A program made the position numbers and the translations under genes. The notes below the pieces were generated by a model. That model searched no databases. It worked only from the letters and a program-made list of their open reading frames with translations, and had not been told where the DNA came from. From Haemonchus contortus (lineage: Eukaryota; Nematoda; Chromadorea; Rhabditida; Trichostrongylidae), in the NCBI GenBank assembly GCA_000469685.2, contig LS997567.1:34453505-34517504 (forward strand): a stretch of DNA of 64,000 nt, written 5' to 3'. Shown here in pieces: positions 20,565 to 30,883 of the stretch (positions are counted from its first letter, which is position 1; each line of letters begins with the position of its first letter).

Positions 20565-22350
20565 CAAAACCATCCACTGGTGGAGAAGACTCTCGAGCTA
20601 ATACGCCAGCGTGGTATCGCGCGGGCTGCAGACCAAACCAGCTAACGTCTGAACTTGCAAAGTTATGCAGAGAAGCGATAAAGGAAGATTCAAAAAATAA
20701 AAAGAGCAGCAGTTTTGACTGAAGCAGCCGAGGCTGGGAAGAGCATTTGCAAAGCCCGCCGGAGCTTCGTCAGTTATGAGACTTAAATGAACCCTTCGTC
20801 TTGACGGAACAGTTACTGCATCTCGAAGGGTAATCAAGAAGGTTGCTACGACTTCCACTCTGATATTTTCGATAGCCTACTGCCTACTACCATCTTACGC
20901 AAGATATTTTGTCCCCCTGAGTTCTTGCTTCCGAAATTCAACATACCTTCATAACGATTAGAAACTGTACGGCGCTTGGTCCCGATGCTATCAAATCAAA
21001 CATTTAAAGAAGCTACCTCAGTCATTGTCGAAGCTTTGGCACACCTCTTCACGCGGTATCTAGCGGAATGCAAAACGCCCATTTCGTGAAAACCAGCAAG
21101 ACTGTGTTTCTGTATAAGAAGGGAGATCTAGACGATATTGGCAATTATCACCCAATCTGCATACTAACTGTAGTGTCGCGAGAGTACAAAAGGCCATTAT
21201 GTCTTACTTTCATCGATTTGAAGGAAGCTTTCGCTACCGTAGAGACAAAAACGGTAAATGAAGCACTGCGCAACCAGGATGTTCTTACTCAATATATAAG
21301 GATGCTTCGCAAGCTCTACAACAATTTCACGACCAGGATCTCGCCATCCTATAGAAGTCATCATCAACTTGAAGAGAGGCTTCCGTCAGGGAAACACAAT
21401 ATCGCTCCAACTTCTCAGTGGAGTGATATTGTGTTTCCCTGAAGGAAGCCTCTCTTCACGTTGATGAAGACTTTCTATAAAACAACTTTCGAGAACATGA
21501 TACGTCATATGGAGTGGGAAGTCATGGGAGCGGAGGTCAGTGACCGCTATTTTCATCAACTCCGCTTTGCAGACGACTTCGTTCTCATAACACCGAACGT
21601 CGAGCAAGCGCAATGAAGCTGGTCGAATTCACAAGGCTGGAGAGGTCGGATTACGGCTGAACTCAACGAAGACGATGTTTCTGTGTAACGGATTGGTGCC
21701 CGATGCTCTTTTAAAGCTGAACGGAATGTTGATCTCTGAAAGCTCCTAGCAATGTATATCTAGGTCGGGAAGTGAACATCGTGAACGACCTACCGCTGGA
21801 GCTGAGCAGAAGGAAACGTGTCGCGTAGAGAGCATTGGAGAACATTGAGGGAGTATTGAAGGCGACAAAGAAAATCAGGCTCAGCGCTCAGCTTCTCGAC
21901 ACCGCGGTCTCAGTAGGATCAGCATGCGGCCAGCGTCATTCAATGCGCTGTGGAAAGGGCGATGCTCGGAATTTCCTACACGCAAGTGCAGGAGGGAATC
22001 CGGAGTTCCGAGCTTCGTCAACGAACGAAGATCAGGAATGGCGTTGATCACACATAGGAATCGAAGATCAGCTGAGCCGTACACGTTGTGCGATATCGTG
22101 ATGACCGTTGGACCAGGGCGAGCACTGAATGAATCCCTCAGGACATCAAACGAATACCAGTTTGGCACCAGCGCGATGGCCAGACTTCCTCACTAAAGTC
22201 CTGAATGAAATGAGCGTTTCCCTGCGTCCCTCAGCGAGTACGATTCATCGGACTACTCTCGCTCGCGGGGGGACGAATGTACACTTTACTGACGATCGCT
22301 CGGGGAAATCGGTGATTAACTGGATGATAGGTGATACATGTGATGCATAA
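20565..22350 (+). pseudogene. RTE-type LINE, reverse transcriptase half
   Basis: Plus-strand RTE reverse transcriptase remnant. In order: HPLVEKTLELIRQRGIARAA (linker, 20,574), LGPDAIK (20,974), SKTVFLYKKGDLDDIGNYHP (21,098), SREYKRPLCLTFIDLKEAFA (21,176-21,235), QYIRMLRKLYNNFTTRISP, ERLPSGKHNI region, LRFADDFVLITPN with the catalytic FADD (21,563), ERAMLGISY-like sequence (about 21,955), RWTRAS (22,100) and TTLARG (22,254). About 30 residues are missing between two RT motifs at 21,175, the endonuclease is absent, and many stops occur. A large palindrome interrupts the RT at 21,372-21,457. Confidence 0.88.
21372..21457. repeat. 33 bp-arm palindrome inside the RTE reverse transcriptase
   Basis: GAAGAGAGGCTTCCGTCAGG plus GAAACACAATATC on the left is repeated as reverse complement GATATTGTGTTTCCCTGAAG plus GAAGCCTCTCTTC on the right, about 20 bases apart and with one mismatch per arm at most. 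The left arm is the RGVRQGDTIS-type coding block; the right arm is an inverted copy of it. After the right arm the RT coding resumes. Confidence 0.88.
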
Positions 22351-22487
22351 CCGTTATACGTCTAGCATTGTACTCTCACATACTCTCACATTTTCTTTTA
22401 CTTTCACCCTGTCGTTAGTAATTCAAGTTACTTTATCCATCTTGTCCTTAAGTTTTGCACGCTAGGGCAGTACGTAGTATAGTCCAC

Positions 22488-22560
22488 CTTAAGTCCTCCT
22501 GTAATTTGGTTCAGCGATGAGACAGCGTCTAGAACCGATTGCTCTTCGTCATCATGGTCC
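22488..22560 (-). CDS. Host gene exon c: C2 Ca2+-binding loop DHDDE
   Basis: Minus-strand exon of 73 bases between acceptor GATTTCAG and donor GTGGAC. After completing the Trp codon begun in exon b it encodes DHDDEEQSVLDAVSSLNQIT then GGLK. DHDDE carries the aspartates of the third Ca2+-binding loop of a C2 domain, and the following helix (S..AV..LN.I.GLK) is the insert typical of BAIAP3/Munc13-4. Phase fits exactly both to exon b (split TGG) and to exon d (GLK then GLGR). It lies 138 bp right of an RTE remnant. Strong evidence that this is a real exon. Confidence 0.88.
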
Positions 22561-23040
22561 CTGAAATCGGAATGTTTGGAGGGCTATTGCTACCCTATTA
22601 TGACATTGCAATCACTTCAATTTGTAATTTGATTTTGTAAAAAGTTCAGCCATTTGAAGGGGAAAGTTGCTGTGATTTTTGTTGAAGAATCTGGTTTAGC
22701 TCTGCTCTTAAAGGTGCTTGGTTTTTAGCCAGCGAGGAGCGACCCACCTTCAATTAGCCAACTTACAAGGAAAGGAAGTTAGGTCGACTGTTAAGAATGA
22801 GATGTGTACCGCCCCGCCGTGTTTTCAGACACCAATTCCAAACTAACCTCCCAATTCTAAGAAACGATTCTAAGAACAAAGCTAAAGAGTCGTTTTCTCG
22901 TTTGTTGTAGCACTGTCGCACCAACAACCGAGAGGTCACCAATTGTGAAGTGGTGGTAGAGTTAGTAGCAGGGCGGACTTATGAGCGAAACATGGAGGTT
23001 CGGGTTCTCAATGAATGCCCTCAATTTGCTTTTCAATTCG

Positions 23041-23100
23041 ACGTTTCCCAAACCCTTGAAATATGCTTTCACGCTTCATATTGACTATTTACTACGAGCG
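23041..23100 (+). repeat. Dispersed repeat R1, copy 2
   Basis: Plus-strand copy with ATGCTTTCACGCTTCATATT; it sits in an open frame (22,981-23,169) reading PKPLKYAFTLHIDYLLRAKS. Confidence 0.6.
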
Positions 23101-23304
23101 AAATCTCGATTGGCTCTCAAAGCTTCGGACAGAGAGCTGCCACAGCATTCATTGAACCAAAGCGCTCTTTAATATATTACCGATGATATTTTCTACCTGA
23201 AGTTGGCGTAATCGTACTTGTTAGAGAGCTTGCTGCTGTTTCTGCAACATTACATGGGCACTAGCCAGACAGGAACAATATATAGTAAAGGATAAAAATG
23301 TAGT

Positions 23305-23332
23305 TGGGGAAGGGGGGGGGGTGGGGTGGGGT
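23305..23332 (+). repeat. G-rich tract, possible G-quadruplex
   Basis: A run of ten or more G followed by TGGGGTGGGGT gives at least four G-tracts within 30 bases. Confidence 0.7.
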
Positions 23333-24540
23333 CACAATGTTAGAATAACAACGAATGAACTCAAATGGACTCGATGAAACGTATTATGCCGTGTTACGTC
23401 AGGGACATGCCAGTTCTTGAATAAACTTCAGGAGAGAAGGAGCACCGCGGGGGCAATTTTTCTTTCTGTTCGCACGAGGTAATCATTTCATCGACGCAGG
23501 CGTTCCTTGGGCCTAGTTTGAAAACTACATTTTCTCGGCTGCAACTGCATAAAAGAGGACAGATCTTCAGTGCCCATTGTCCTCTTCGCCTCTCATTCAG
23601 TCCTAATTCAACAACAAGGATAAACACGTTAAGCTTAGTTTCTTTCTTGATATACTAACCTTGGAGTGGGTACATCTCCCCCATCCTCAATCAACTACAT
23701 CCTTACCGTAATAGAGAGTCTGCCGTCCATATCCTTGATGCTCTGTTATCACTGATCCCATAAACCCGATGCTTTGCCTTTAGCCTTGTTATCGCCTATC
23801 AGAGGGAAGAGTACTCAAAAACCGATCACACACACTCTCTCTCTGACCACCTGATGAGCAGTGACGACGGCGCACCCGTTCGTACTTTAGTTTCATCAGG
23901 ACCAAATATCGCCTTTGGAAACTGAGCAAAATTGAGAGACCTTATGCTTCTGAATTTGTATATTTTTGGCCATCTATGATGTCTCATATGGTTGTAACAA
24001 TGAACTGGAAAACGAGTCGATAGACTTGCCGGGCTTTGCAGATAAGCTGAGAATTTGAAAGAAGCTATCGCAAAATGAAAAGTCTCACTGAACGAAAGCG
24101 ATATACACCGCATGGTGCTGAAAATCAACAAGAAAGACTTCCCAAAGGGTAACTTCGTAACAAGCCATTGATTTATCAAAAGCTTCCAGCCGAGCTGGGG
24201 TATCGCGTCCTACCGAGGTTACCTCGGCAAAGTGTTCCCGACATTTACTGAGTTATCGTTTATGTCATGAACTGCTCTCCTATTGCTCCAACAGTATTTT
24301 TTCATAATAACTTATTTTCACTTTCAGAACATTTACGGCCTCGAAAACGAGGACGGTATTTCCTTCAAAATGCCCTTTGGTCAAAAATGTTGCATGAGTC
24401 ATTTCATTTCGAAAGTGCACGGAGCTGCCAAGAATTTCATAACTCCAGGGTCCATGGGTCGGGGCAGAGGTGGAGCTCTATTTGGAAGATGTAGGCCTGG
24501 AAAACTCATATAATACCAACAGAGGTCCACGAATGGAAAT

Positions 24541-24800
24541 TGGTAATGTGAATAGTCGGTATGAAGCGTAAAAGCATTTTGCAAGCGTTTAGGAACGTTT
24601 TATGAGAAGTAAACCGTTCTTCTATTCCAAAACCCCCAATATCCATTTCACTACCACTATTCTGACTACCTACCATCTGCGAGGGGAATTCTCAGCTAGT
24701 GTATGTGTTCAACACAGTGGTACGTAGGGTAAACGGCTCTGTCGCTCCGTTCCCGAAATCGTTGAGCACATTTGAAAAGTGGATTCGAGATCAGCGTTCA
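24541..24800 (-). repeat. Dispersed repeat R1, copy 3
   Basis: Minus-strand copy (KRLQNAFTLHTDY at 24,541-24,610) extending rightward to the GAGATCAGCGTTC block at 24,789 that is shared with copy 1. Confidence 0.55.
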
Positions 24801-24973
24801 AAAGTATGTCTCATATTGATGCAACTGCGTCCCGGTGACCTTCCTTTGTTGGCAAAAAAACTAAAATTACGAAATAACCTGAATATCTAATTCTGTTCAG
24901 TTATCTTCGAGAAACTATTGTTGTGGTAGAGCAAAATGAAAAATTGGAATCATGTACATGGTTACCGGCTCAC

Positions 24974-25112
24974 CAAATATCCATATGAAATCGATCGGTT
25001 TGTACGTCATCGACGATAAATTGAAATCTCTCATTCCACTGCGGATTCAACGTTTTCATTTGAACAGAACTCGCCTTAATGAGCTTTGCCGGAATTGTAC
25101 CGCCATCAGGTC
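24974..25112 (-). CDS. Host gene exon b: middle of first C2 domain
   Basis: Minus-strand exon encoding [31 protein letters not shown] and [15 protein letters not shown], with a GTGAGC donor splitting the final Trp codon. P(A/T)[20 protein letters not shown] is the C2-domain core of BAIAP3/Munc13-4-type proteins. The 3' boundary is firm. The 5' boundary is not: a good TTTGCAG acceptor at 25,150 would start with an in-frame stop, so a start at 25,112 (after TTTCAAG) or 25,130 (after ACCAG) is preferred, following the microexon at 25,203-25,248. Confidence 0.85.
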
Positions 25113-25202
25113 CTTGAAATCTTACGATTACTGGTTGTAAACTGATTTACTGCAAAGACACCAGGCAGAAACTTATCTTTAAGCCTTTTTTCCCAACCTT
25201 AC

Positions 25203-25248
25203 GTCGAAATGAGCCACCGAATCTGTGTAAGACACTGTCCCGTTTCAA
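25203..25248 (-). CDS. Candidate 46-base microexon of the host gene
   Basis: Between exons a and b, a minus-strand stretch bounded by ATTTGTAG and GTAAGG encodes LKRDSVLHRFGGSFR plus one base. Exon a ends in phase 0 and this stretch is open in that phase; its final phase 1 fits an exon b start at 25,112 or 25,130. A basic/serine-rich insert at this point of the C2 domain is common in the family. Support is phase and splice sites only. Confidence 0.5.
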
Positions 25249-25348
25249 CTACAAATAGGCTTTATGGAAGTATCCGTGAGGAAGTCATTTTGGCTACCGC
25301 TACTTCATCTCATTGTTTCATGGCTAGTTTCAAAGCAGTGGAACTTGC

Positions 25349-25455
25349 CTGACTTCGTAGTGATTTGGCAACATCTTCCTCGTTAGATTCGATCACCTCG
25401 ATCACTTGTCGCTTTCCTGGAACCACTCCCATCATTGCGAAGGGATCGCTGAATC
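25349..25455 (-). CDS. Host gene exon a: C2 loop 1, with a GC donor
   Basis: Minus-strand exon of 107 bases opened by ATTTTCAG. It encodes GFSDPFAMMGVVPGKRQVIE then VIESNEEDVAKSLRSQ (first Gly shared with the upstream exon). GFSDPF is the first Ca2+-binding loop of a C2 domain, and M.GVVPG is the next strand in BAIAP3/Munc13-4 proteins. The donor is AG/GCAAGT, a strong match to the GC-AG intron consensus. The upstream exon carrying the first beta strand was not found in the next 38 kb. Confidence 0.85.
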
Positions 25456-26292
25456 CTGAAAATACAAATCATTCACAAAGTTGGCGACACGCATAAAGTG
25501 GTGAGGCGTTCAGACAATATCAGCTTTGAACCGTTATGCTGTAAGCTTTTCTTGCCATAAGTTATTTTGCTGGTATTGGCTGACCGAATAACCGTCTTGT
25601 AGGTGTGATAAGCTATGGCATAAAAGCCATTAAGGAGGCTATGGCAATCGAGTACACGGTAGTGGAAAGGATATAGCATGGCGCCTATATAGCACGAGCA
25701 CGGGATCGAGTTACGTCCGAGGCGGAAGTTGTCCATAGTTCGCCAACCTCGCGTCCATAGTTTGTCCATAGTTCGCCAACCTCGCGAGTCTTTCGGACGG
25801 TGTACTGCGGCAAAATATGAGCAGCTAACAAAACATTAAGTCAGAAAAAATCAGTCAGTCAAGCCATTCACAGGATGAAAATGCAGTCATAAATTACAGT
25901 TCATACTGTTTTGCTTCTAGCTCCGAGGTCGACGTCAATGAGATCTTTTCATTCCTACATTTGTCTTCCATTTAAAGTTATAATGACACAGTGACGTCAT
26001 AGGGACACGGTAACGAATTGCATGCTAAATACTAAATGCAACAGGTCAAACACGTGAACCGAATCCCTTACATATCTGACCTCTTACAGGCGAGTAGTAG
26101 TGAATTAATCACAGTCCTATCTATTCAGCCTAACATAACTGATTCCAGTATAACATTCAGTGCAGCCACGCTCATACCTCTGATATCATCGAGAAGCTTC
26201 AAATTTACTTCATTTATGTTTCGTTTTATCATAGGAAAGCTCTTCACAAGCTACGAACTCCATTCGTCTACGACACGCTATCACGTTCTCAC
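25456..26292. other. Intron sequence with a 23 bp direct repeat
   Basis: GTCCATAGTTCGCCAACCTC plus GCG occurs at 25,731-25,753 and again at 25,764-25,786. Otherwise no recognised feature. Confidence 0.5.
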
Positions 26293-26790
26293 AAGGAAGG
26301 TCTTTCAGGGCGTGGAACGCTTTTTGAAAATGGTTTTCTGCATTGTGCAGGGGCATGAGCACTGAGTACAGAACTATGGTCCATGTCCGCTAAGGGCCTT
26401 CTGAATGCCAAAGAAGGAGTGAAAATGATTTTCTCAGAAATTACCGTTTCAACCCACTAAGCGTCGTTTGCTTCATTCATGGCGTCGATCGACTGTCCAC
26501 ACAGTAGAAGGCCCCAGTAGACTGCGCATTGGAAATAACGTGAACGGTAGCCAAAAAAGGGAGCCACATGTTGAAGCATGTTGAAAAGTGCGGGGAAGTT
26601 TCATATGTGTTCTCCACGGTTGAGTTACTGGCAGGGACGGATGGTGTGGCGGACAGCGATGTGGACTGCGAGCGGGCACGGCTGGGCTGGGTTGATGGTT
26701 TGGGCCTTCGAGACGCTGCCGTTTTTGCATTTTATGCTGCCACCTCCAGATTAACTCCATATTCCCCCAGGGCCTAAGCAAATGCTTGAC
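26293..26790 (-). mobile_element. Element X, copy 1
   Basis: About 0.5 kb unit found three times (also 28,001-28,529 and 54,835-55,344). Shared blocks include AAGGAAGGTCTTTCAGGGCG at one end, GAATGAAACAAACGACGC (here on the other strand), TTGAAAAGTGCGGGGAAGTT, and a CTGGAGGTGGCAGCATAA block near the other end. This copy is inverted relative to the other two and is shorter at the CTGGTCCTGG end. No coding capacity or terminal inverted repeats recognised. Confidence 0.8.
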
Positions 26791-28000
26791 GCGTATGTTG
26801 TAGCGTATGAATGTTGCGCTCTGAAGCTCCGGTCAGTACACATCCCTGCATCACTCTTACCGATCTCTCAACCTAAAACCAGATATTAGCTGAGATATCT
26901 AGTGTAACTCCAGCGGCCCTTTGTCTTTTTTTCATGGTCACAAGGTAATCCCTGTCTGAAGAACAGTACAGCTGCTAAGGTACTGTATTTTGTAAGCATC
27001 ATAGTTATCTGCATTTTACAGAATGAACATTACTTTTGCAAATAATATCTGTTAACTCCTATGGCCCTTCACTTCATCCGATGAACAAGTTCAGAGCGGT
27101 CTTCATGAAATTGAATGCTTCCGAGTATCAGCGGTGATAATAGTAAAACAGCAGCGATAATCGCAACCCGAGTTAAACTAGCTGCAGTTTTTAAATTTCG
27201 AAATTATGCTCGCCTTGTTGCTCACTGAGCAAATGAGAAATTCGAAAAAGTTAGTTCAGGACACCTCCTGAGTTTTTCAATCTACCTACAACTGCAAATG
27301 TGTGCAGTATGGATATCCATCCATTTTTACATGCTTTCGGCTGGGTACGCGTTATACATACTACCACCACACGCTGAGTTAGTGAAAACAATGGACTAGA
27401 GTCGTCTAGGAATTCTTGATAATCTTTTCACTTTTTGATAGCCATTGATAAGGCTATGTACTTCCTCCGGTTTCCAAGGTGTACAGCATGAGATACTTCA
27501 CATAACTAGTGATAGTAATTTGTCGTGCGAACCATAGAACGACGGATTGGTGTGCTCCCTTTCCCGAGGCCGGATCGTCAATAAGGAAGATCTGACAAAC
27601 TTGAAATAATAGTATCACATAATAATATCACTTATAACATAATCATATGAGACTGGAGAGTTATAGACAATACTTCGGCATTGGACGATGCGCGGTCGCG
27701 AACATGGACATTTCTGGCGCTCTGGCACTTCATTTCCGTTGCACTGCCTACGCTCCGTTTGAACTGGCTTTCTCAATGGCTTTTAAATCATAACTCAAAA
27801 CAGGCTGAATACATTTTGTGTGTGAGTGCCGAAGAGAAGCAAACCCTGGGTAGTGTAAGGGATAAGGAAATAGTGTCACAGAAACGGCCTATCCATTTAC
27901 TCAGTTGACTCGCCAATATAAGCCATATATGAATGGGAATTCGATCAAAATGAAGTAATTAATCTTTATCCCCCATATAACACCACTTGTAGAGGTTGTC
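26791..28000. other. No gene recognised
   Basis: AT-rich sequence between two oppositely oriented copies of element X, with one 75-residue plus frame at 27,681-27,908 lacking any domain. Confidence 0.3.
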
Positions 28001-28529
28001 GCTGGTCCTGGTCACGACTATGACCAGTCAGGCACTTGCTTAGGCTCTGGTGGTATATGGAGCCAGTCTGGAGGTGGCAGCATAACATGCAAAAACGACG
28101 GCCTTTTGAAGACCCGAACCATCAACCCAGCCTAGCCGTCCCAACTCGCGGTCCACATCGCTATCCACTACACCATCCGTCGCTGCCAGTAACTCAACCG
28201 TGGAGAGCACATATGTATGAAACTTCCCCGCACTTTTCAACATGTTTCAACATGTGCCGCCCTTTTTTGGCTACCGTTCACGTTATTTTCATACGTAGTC
28301 CACTGGGGCCTTCTATTGTGCGGACAGTCGACGTCATGAATGAAACAAACGACGCTTAGTGGGTTAAAACAACAGTTTCTGAAAAGATCATTTTCATCCT
28401 TTTTTGGCATTCAGAAAGCCATTTAGCGGAAATGGACCATAGTTCTGCACTCAGTGCTCATGCCGCTACACCATGCAAAAAAACCATTTTCAAAAAGCGT
28501 CTCACGCCCTGCCCTGAAAGACCTTCCTT
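28001..28529 (+). mobile_element. Element X, copy 2
   Basis: Starts GCTGGTCCTGGTCACGACTA and ends GCCCTGAAAGACCTTCCTTG. CTGGTC and GACCAG near the start can form a small hairpin. Aligns along its whole length with copy 3. Confidence 0.85.
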
Positions 28530-28706
28530 GTTAGCGTGATTTTGCACTTCCAGCTTTGTGATGCCAATTGATGGGATTATTAGTGCCATCCGAAAGAGAT
28601 GGATGAAAACTCGAGTCAAACTTGAATAACAAGGGTATTGATCGAAAGAGCATGAATAATATGGCGCTCTAGTTATGCGTCACACGGAAAACCAATCGCA
28701 CTGAAC

Positions 28707-29079
28707 TGTAAGGGACGTGAGCATATGATGAGGATTCTGTGGATGTTTCCCTGATGACTCAGCTTCTACTTTCAGGTCGTGGCCCAGCGACGACGAGGAA
28801 GCTTAAGCAGTCTACTGGCTTCACGGACCGAGTGCTGCAGCTAACGTCCGTTTCTCCATCTGGGACGATTCCCTGTACTATTCAGAAGGGATGCAACACC
28901 TACCTACCGGTCACCAGTCTCCTTAGTGTTTCTCCTGTTATGTGCATCTTATTATCTTTGTTGCTTCTCTTCTTGCTCATGTCACATTCGTGTTATAACG
29001 ATAAACTCTTATTATTTAAATGTTGTTAGGACAAGGTGACCTTGGCGATTGCGCTTTCCGCTGGGCGCGCTCGCTTACT
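28707..29079 (+). repeat. 5' LTR
   Basis: 373 bp, same length as the 3' LTR at 38,819-39,191, with few substitutions. Contains an open frame across both copies (SGRGPATTRKLKQSTGF region), probably incidental. No tRNA primer site was recognised immediately downstream, although TGGTTCACCCC begins 12 bases after the LTR. Confidence 0.9.
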
Positions 29080-30843
29080 GATAGCAGCGAGTGGTTCACC
29101 CCTCGCTTAGGATAGGACAGGGTTAAGGTAAATTTCCCAACGTTTTGGTTGTTTGAGCCTTCTGAGTAGCCACTCGTTAGGTTTTCTCTGTCTGTTCACG
29201 TCGAGAAGACTTTTTGCCCTTCCGGTTGACTTTGGGTAGAGAATACCGTAAAATCGTGCAAATTTTGAAAGCCGTTCCCAGCTGCCGTTCTTTTTTGAGG
29301 AGTTTGTGAAGTTCATCTTGCGCAGCTGGCATGTGAACTGCCGCTGGAACGTCAACAATTGTCCAGAAGCGGTCAAAAGGAATACGGTAATCTTTGTCCA
29401 CTCGAAAATTTGAATCGCGCGCACCCTTGACTAGGGTCTAAACAGTCGTTTGAGCTCAAAGTGAACTTCCGGGCCCGAGGCTTGTACAAGTGAAGTTGAG
29501 AAGTAGAGTTCGTCTCGCTAGAGTTGTTTCGAAATGTTATGAGTTCGGATCGTTGTGTAGGATGCACCCAAGTGGACAGTAGTAGTAGTAGTAGTAGTAG
29601 TTGTTGTTGTTATTGTTGTTGTTGTCGTCGCCGAAGTGTCGTATCGTCGAAGTGAAGCAGTATCGAAGTGTCTTGAGGCCTCCTATGTTGATATGTTGTT
29701 CGGGACGTTAAAAATCGCGGTGTTAAGTTTAGTTCATGAAATGAAGTTTTGCGGCGCTGATGGTCCACGTGTGAGCTCTAATTGTAGTTCTGAATAGGTC
29801 GACATTTGAAAAGAAAATAAAGGAAAAAAACGGAAAAAACATCAAAAAAGACAAAAAAACAAAAATGAGTGATCAGTAAATCGGGTATAAGTTTGTTATA
29901 GGTATAATGTTTTATGTGTTTCTTCGGCCGGTTGGCCGCCTATCGAGAATAGTCCATGCAGTAGATACTTCCTTTTCTTTGCTTCACCCTCTTATGCTCA
30001 GATTTGTTTCCTTCGATTCAGTTGTTCGTGAGAGTCTCTTTGGGTCCTTTATTTTAGTCTCACCCCCTTATGTATAGCTCTACTATTCGCGCGCTTGAGT
30101 TAGTCGATCAGTAATGTTTATAAGTATCCTTTCCAGGCAATGCCATGAGGAGCGGCTGCGCGAGCATGATAAAGGCTCTCCGCTCTTTGTGCGCGCCTGG
30201 CGCATCCAAAGCAGAGCGCCTATTCACACTTGAGTGTGTAGGATGGAATTCTTACTCCGATATGGGGCCGATTTTGAGTGCTTTGTATGCTTTGGAAAGC
30301 CGTTCAATCGCACGCCCATAGCTTTACATGGTTCGAAGTCTTAATATTCTTTGAATTTTTATTACTCCACAAAACTCTACCATTTTCCACCCTCTTTCAG
30401 GGCTTTCCTTTGTGTGGGAGAGTTTATCTTTGTCGCACACTCTTTGTCACATGACTTACGTGTGATCTGTATGATTATCTTATCGCTCTGTGCGCTCTAG
30501 CACATGTTGTTTTCATGGTATTACATTCCAACCATATATTCCCATATCGCTGAGATTTGTTACTCTTGGGAAGCTCGCATTCCTGTCTGACTCCCGTTCT
30601 CTCATCAGATAGCATACCTATCGCATAACATTCCCAGCACATCTGCATATGGGATCAGCAACATTATAAACATGAACTTTCTGATCTCCCGTATCATCTT
30701 TCTTGATTGTCGATCTGTGATTTGAATTCCTAGCCTTTCCGGGTTACGGTAGCCTGTCCGCCCCTATTGGCTGGCTCCGCCCCTAAGCATAGATGACTAC
30801 ATAAGCAAGTCACTAAACATATCCTCATCCATTTCGTTCGTTC
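29080..30843 (+). other. Leader region of the LTR element
   Basis: 1.76 kb before gag. Contains an AGT/GTT trinucleotide repeat at 29,579-29,625. On the minus strand two overlapping frames (29,567-29,107) look mildly coding but show no domain. T-rich upstream of the gag start. Confidence 0.5.
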
Positions 30844-30883
30844 TGTGTTCGTTTTCGCTGCTTTCTTACTTGCTAACGCTCTC

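Larger units (their letters stand above)
22561..24973 (-). other. Intron b-c of the host gene, with repeats
   Basis: 2.4 kb intron. Holds R1 copies at 23,041-23,100 and 24,541-24,800, a G-rich tract at about 23,305-23,332, and several short frames. A plus-strand stretch at 24,329-24,512 preceded by CACTTTCAG could be an exon of an opposite-strand gene but shows no known domain. Confidence 0.6.

Noticed and set aside
24329..24512. Possible plus-strand exon after a TTTCAG acceptor
   Set aside because: No upstream exon, no family motif, and it lies inside an intron of the minus-strand gene.
29080..29110. Primer binding site after the 5' LTR
   Set aside because: TGGTTCACCCC starts 12 bases after the LTR, not adjacent, and no matching tRNA could be named from sequence alone.
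29107..29567. Overlapping minus-strand frames just inside the 5' LTR
   Set aside because: Opposite to the element's direction and without any retroelement or host domain.
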